A stretch of DNA of 8,521 bases, from NCBI GenBank assembly GCA_041689205.1, contig JBDNGQ010000195.1, forward strand, positions 1-8,521. The letters run 5' to 3'. A program made the translations under genes and the position numbers. The notes under the pieces are model-generated. The model was not told the origin of the DNA, ran no database searches, and was given only the letters and a program-made list of their open reading frames with translations. Position 1 is the stretch's first letter. Each line of letters begins with the position of its first letter. Shown here one piece after another: positions 7,174-8,521 of this stretch. This stretch comes from JAVVEG01 sp041689205 (lineage in GTDB: Bacteria; Pseudomonadota; Gammaproteobacteria; Pseudomonadales; Pseudohongiellaceae).

Positions 7174-7180
7174 TGACGGT

Positions 7181-7186
7181 TCTCCT
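7181..7186 (-). promoter_or_regulatory. Strong ribosome binding site of the secreted protein gene
   Basis: AGGAGA on the minus strand is 7 nt before ATG 7173. It is the best ribosome site in the window and sets the start. Confidence 0.75.
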
Positions 7187-7239
7187 GTCGCTGCTTTATT
7201 CCAGAAGTGCTGAAAGAATTTAACATTCAACAATTAACG

Positions 7240-7268
7240 AGAATAATGCAGCAATAGAAGCTTTACAA
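7240..7268 (-). promoter_or_regulatory. Candidate promoter of the secreted protein gene
   Basis: On the minus strand TTGTAA (7268-7263) and TATTCT (7245-7240) are separated by 17 bp; each matches 4 of 6 sigma-70 consensus bases. It lies just past the efp terminator and would give a leader of about 60 nt. The match is modest. Confidence 0.35.
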
Positions 7269-7279
7269 CAGCCGCACTG

Positions 7280-7317
7280 CTGATAAACGGCGCCCTGCGT
7301 TGCGGCGCCTTTATCAG
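7280..7317 (-). terminator. Stem-loop terminator after efp
   Basis: A stem is formed by CTGATAAA (7280-7287) with TTTATCAG (7310-7317) and by GGCGCC (7289-7294) with GGCGCC (7304-7309), with one bulged base and a 9-nt loop. On the minus strand the GC-rich core is followed by GTTTAT, a short T-rich stretch. It lies 10 bp past the efp stop. The symmetry means it could also stop plus-strand transcripts. Confidence 0.68.
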
Positions 7318-7326
7318 ATTCTGATC

Positions 7327-7893
7327 TCAGGCTTTAATGCGGGATTTGTATTCGCCGGTGCGGGTATCGATCTCTACAAAGTCGCCGATTTCACAGAATG
7401 CAGAAACCTGCATTTCATGGCCGCTGTTCAAACGCGCTGGCTTCATGACTTTGCCCGAGGTGTCGCCGCGTGCGGATGGTTCCGTGTAAGCAATTTCGCG
7501 CTTGATAGAGGTGGGCAGATCAATGGAGATGACCTTACCGTTATAGAACACCGCGGCGCAGACATCGTCCATGCCATCTTCGATATAATCCAGCACGTTT
7601 TCCAGATCGTCTTTTTCGATCTCAATCTGCTCATAATCGGTATCCACAAACACATACATAGGATCCGCAAAATACGAGTAAGTCACCTCTTTCTGTTCAA
7701 GGATAACCACTTCAAACTTATCATCCGCCTTATAGACGGTTTCAGTAGCAACTCCCGTCAGCAGGTTTTTCAGCTTCATCTTGACGACGGCTGAGTTACG
7801 GCCGGATTTGTTAAATTCCGCTTTTTGGATTTTCCAGGGTGAGCCATTGATGCTGATTACCTGACCAGCACGAACTTCTTGCGCAGTTTTCAT
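7327..7893 (-). CDS. efp: Elongation factor P, arginine-32 (rhamnosylated) type
   Basis: This 188-residue protein is full-length EF-P, with the KOW-like N-terminal domain, the central OB domain and the C-terminal OB domain ending RTGEYKSRIKA. It binds between the P and E sites and speeds peptide-bond formation at polyproline stretches. The loop that reaches the peptidyl-transferase centre reads NKSGRNSAV, placing Arg at position 32, where E. coli-type proteins carry the modified Lys34. In Pseudomonas and Neisseria this Arg is rhamnosylated by EarP, and earP lies immediately upstream here. ATG 7893 begins with MKTAQEVRAGQ, as in Pseudomonas EF-P recalled from memory. The ribosome site is weak. 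The 73-bp gap from earP contains a CCGC/GCGG hairpin (7929-7948) and only a poor promoter (TTGCGA/TTTAAC, 16-bp spacer), so cotranscription with earP is possible. Confidence 0.97.
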   Translation of the reverse strand: MKTAQEVRAGQVISINGSPWKIQKAEFNKSGRNSAVVKMKLKNLLTGVATETVYKADDKFEVVILEQKEVTYSYFADPMYVFVDTDYEQIEIEKDDLENVLDYIEDGMDDVCAAVFYNGKVISIDLPTSIKREIAYTEPSARGDTSGKVMKPARLNSGHEMQVSAFCEIGDFVEIDTRTGEYKSRIKA

Positions 7894-7966
7894 GACGTTT
7901 ACTCATTCTCAGGGTTAAAACAAATGATCCGCATTTCGCAAAAAGCGGCCACTAAAATTGGCGACA

Positions 7967-8521
7967 CTATAACCTGTTTTTATAAAAATTCATCAAGTTT
8001 GATGCGATATCACCTGTCGGCAGAATTTTTCCCCGCCATTTCAGCGAATGTCGTTTCAGCTCAGTTAAGGCTTCGCAAAACTGTGCCCAGCTTTGCGTGC
8101 AATCCGCACCGGAATTCCAGTCCAGCCAGAATCTCTGCACGGCCTGTCGAAGTGTGTCATTGGTGTCGAGAGTGTCATTGGTGTCGAGAGTGTCATTGGT
8201 GTCGAGAGTGCCGGGAGTGTCGTGGGTATAGAGAGCCAGAAAGGCCCCAAGTTTGTTCAGATGCGCATCCTGCTGCTGCGGATAAATATGCCAGAGCAAG
8301 GGTTTTGCCGCCCACTGCGCGCGCACAAAGGAGTCTTCACCACGCACCAGATTCAAATCACAAACTGATAACAGATGATCGTATTCATGCTGGCTCTGAA
8401 ACGGAATCACCTGCAGCACCAGATTGCCCAGCATTGCCCGGTCGCCAGGCTGCGGATGCTCTGAAGGCGCAAGGGCGTTTTTACTCGACCAGTTGAACAG
8501 ACCTCCTGCCGCCGTGTTACG
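7967..8521 (-). CDS. earP: EF-P arginine rhamnosyltransferase EarP, C-terminal part (runs off the right edge)
   Basis: The frame is open to the window edge, giving the last 184 residues of a protein that is usually around 370-390. EarP transfers L-rhamnose from dTDP-rhamnose to Arg32 of EF-P in the cytoplasm, using a GT-B-like glycosyltransferase fold. The diagnostic block here is DLNLVRGEDSFVRAQWA followed by PLLWHIYPQ; its RGEDS (8330-8344) lies in the nucleotide-sugar pocket, and its Glu is implicated in catalysis in characterised EarP proteins. An apparent start ATG at 8434 is internal, because the codons to its right continue a plausible protein (for example GLFNWSSKNAL). A hexapeptide repeat LDTNDT x3 interrupts the protein after the YPQ helix. 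The neighbouring efp with Arg32 confirms the assignment. Confidence 0.93.
   Translation of the reverse strand, partial: RNTAAGGLFNWSSKNALAPSEHPQPGDRAMLGNLVLQVIPFQSQHEYDHLLSVCDLNLVRGEDSFVRAQWAAKPLLWHIYPQQQDAHLNKLGAFLALYTHDTPGTLDTNDTLDTNDTLDTNDTLRQAVQRFWLDWNSGADCTQSWAQFCEALTELKRHSLKWRGKILPTGDIASNLMNFYKNRL
8154..8207 (-). repeat. 18-bp tandem repeat inside earP (three perfect copies)
   Basis: The 18-bp unit, starting GTGTCATTGG on the plus strand, occurs three times without a mismatch. A diverged fourth copy lies at about 8208-8225 (12 of 18 bases), and a decayed edge is seen at 8146-8153. In earP it encodes LDTNDT per unit, so gain or loss of a unit keeps the frame. It is probably a replication-slippage expansion in a surface loop. 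Confidence 0.9.

Noticed and set aside
7300..7794. 164-residue plus-strand open frame opposite efp
   Set aside because: It is antisense to the highly conserved efp gene and shows no recognisable domain.
8154..8207. Possible CRISPR array
   Set aside because: The copies are contiguous 18-bp units with no spacers, lie inside a coding sequence and keep its frame.
7879..8496. Plus-strand open frame with repeated Cys-His-Trp-Cys units that look like metal-binding motifs
   Set aside because: The repeats are only the complement of the 18-bp earP repeat; the rest of the frame is Pro/Arg/Ala-rich shadow of earP, which is clearly the real gene.
8435..8521. earP starting at the ATG at 8432-8434
   Set aside because: The conserved EarP region begins before this point and the frame continues without a stop to the window edge, so the gene is truncated by the window, not by a start here.

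Overview
The window looks like ordinary chromosome from a gammaproteobacterium, probably a free-living aerobic or marine type related to Pseudomonas or Cellvibrio. The best evidence is an elongation factor P with arginine at position 32, next to the C-terminal half of its rhamnosyltransferase EarP. That pairing is known mainly from beta- and gammaproteobacteria such as Pseudomonas and Neisseria. A fused RlmKL rRNA methyltransferase points the same way. The genus is inference. No transposase, integrase, phage gene, tRNA, rRNA or CRISPR array was seen.

Layout, left to right. Positions 1-181 hold no recognised gene. rlmKL (182-2506, +) is the only plus-strand gene. It ends tail to tail with an NhaC-family antiporter (2490-3920, -), and the two coding ends overlap by 17 bp. 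Further right, all on the minus strand and so transcribed right to left, are an ECF sigma factor (start 5372), a two-helix anti-sigma-like membrane protein and a YbjQ-family protein (end 4035). These three overlap by 11 and 4 bp, as a translationally coupled operon would. A small BamE-like lipoprotein (5659-6009) lies upstream of the sigma factor, separated by about 290 bp that contain two consecutive dyad structures and a 13-bp tandem repeat. Next come a secreted protein of unknown function (6130-7173), a stem-loop terminator, efp (7327-7893) and partial earP (7967 to the right edge).

How the genes work together. RlmKL modifies 23S rRNA. EF-P relieves ribosome stalling at polyproline, and EarP is expected to activate EF-P by rhamnosylating Arg32, so both ends of the window serve translation. 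The centre is envelope related: an ion antiporter, a membrane-anchored sigma/anti-sigma switch carrying a YbjQ partner, a lipoprotein and a secreted protein. The least explained items are the sigma/anti-sigma/YbjQ unit, the structured repeats upstream of it, and an in-frame 18-bp repeat expansion inside earP. No wholly new system is demonstrated.
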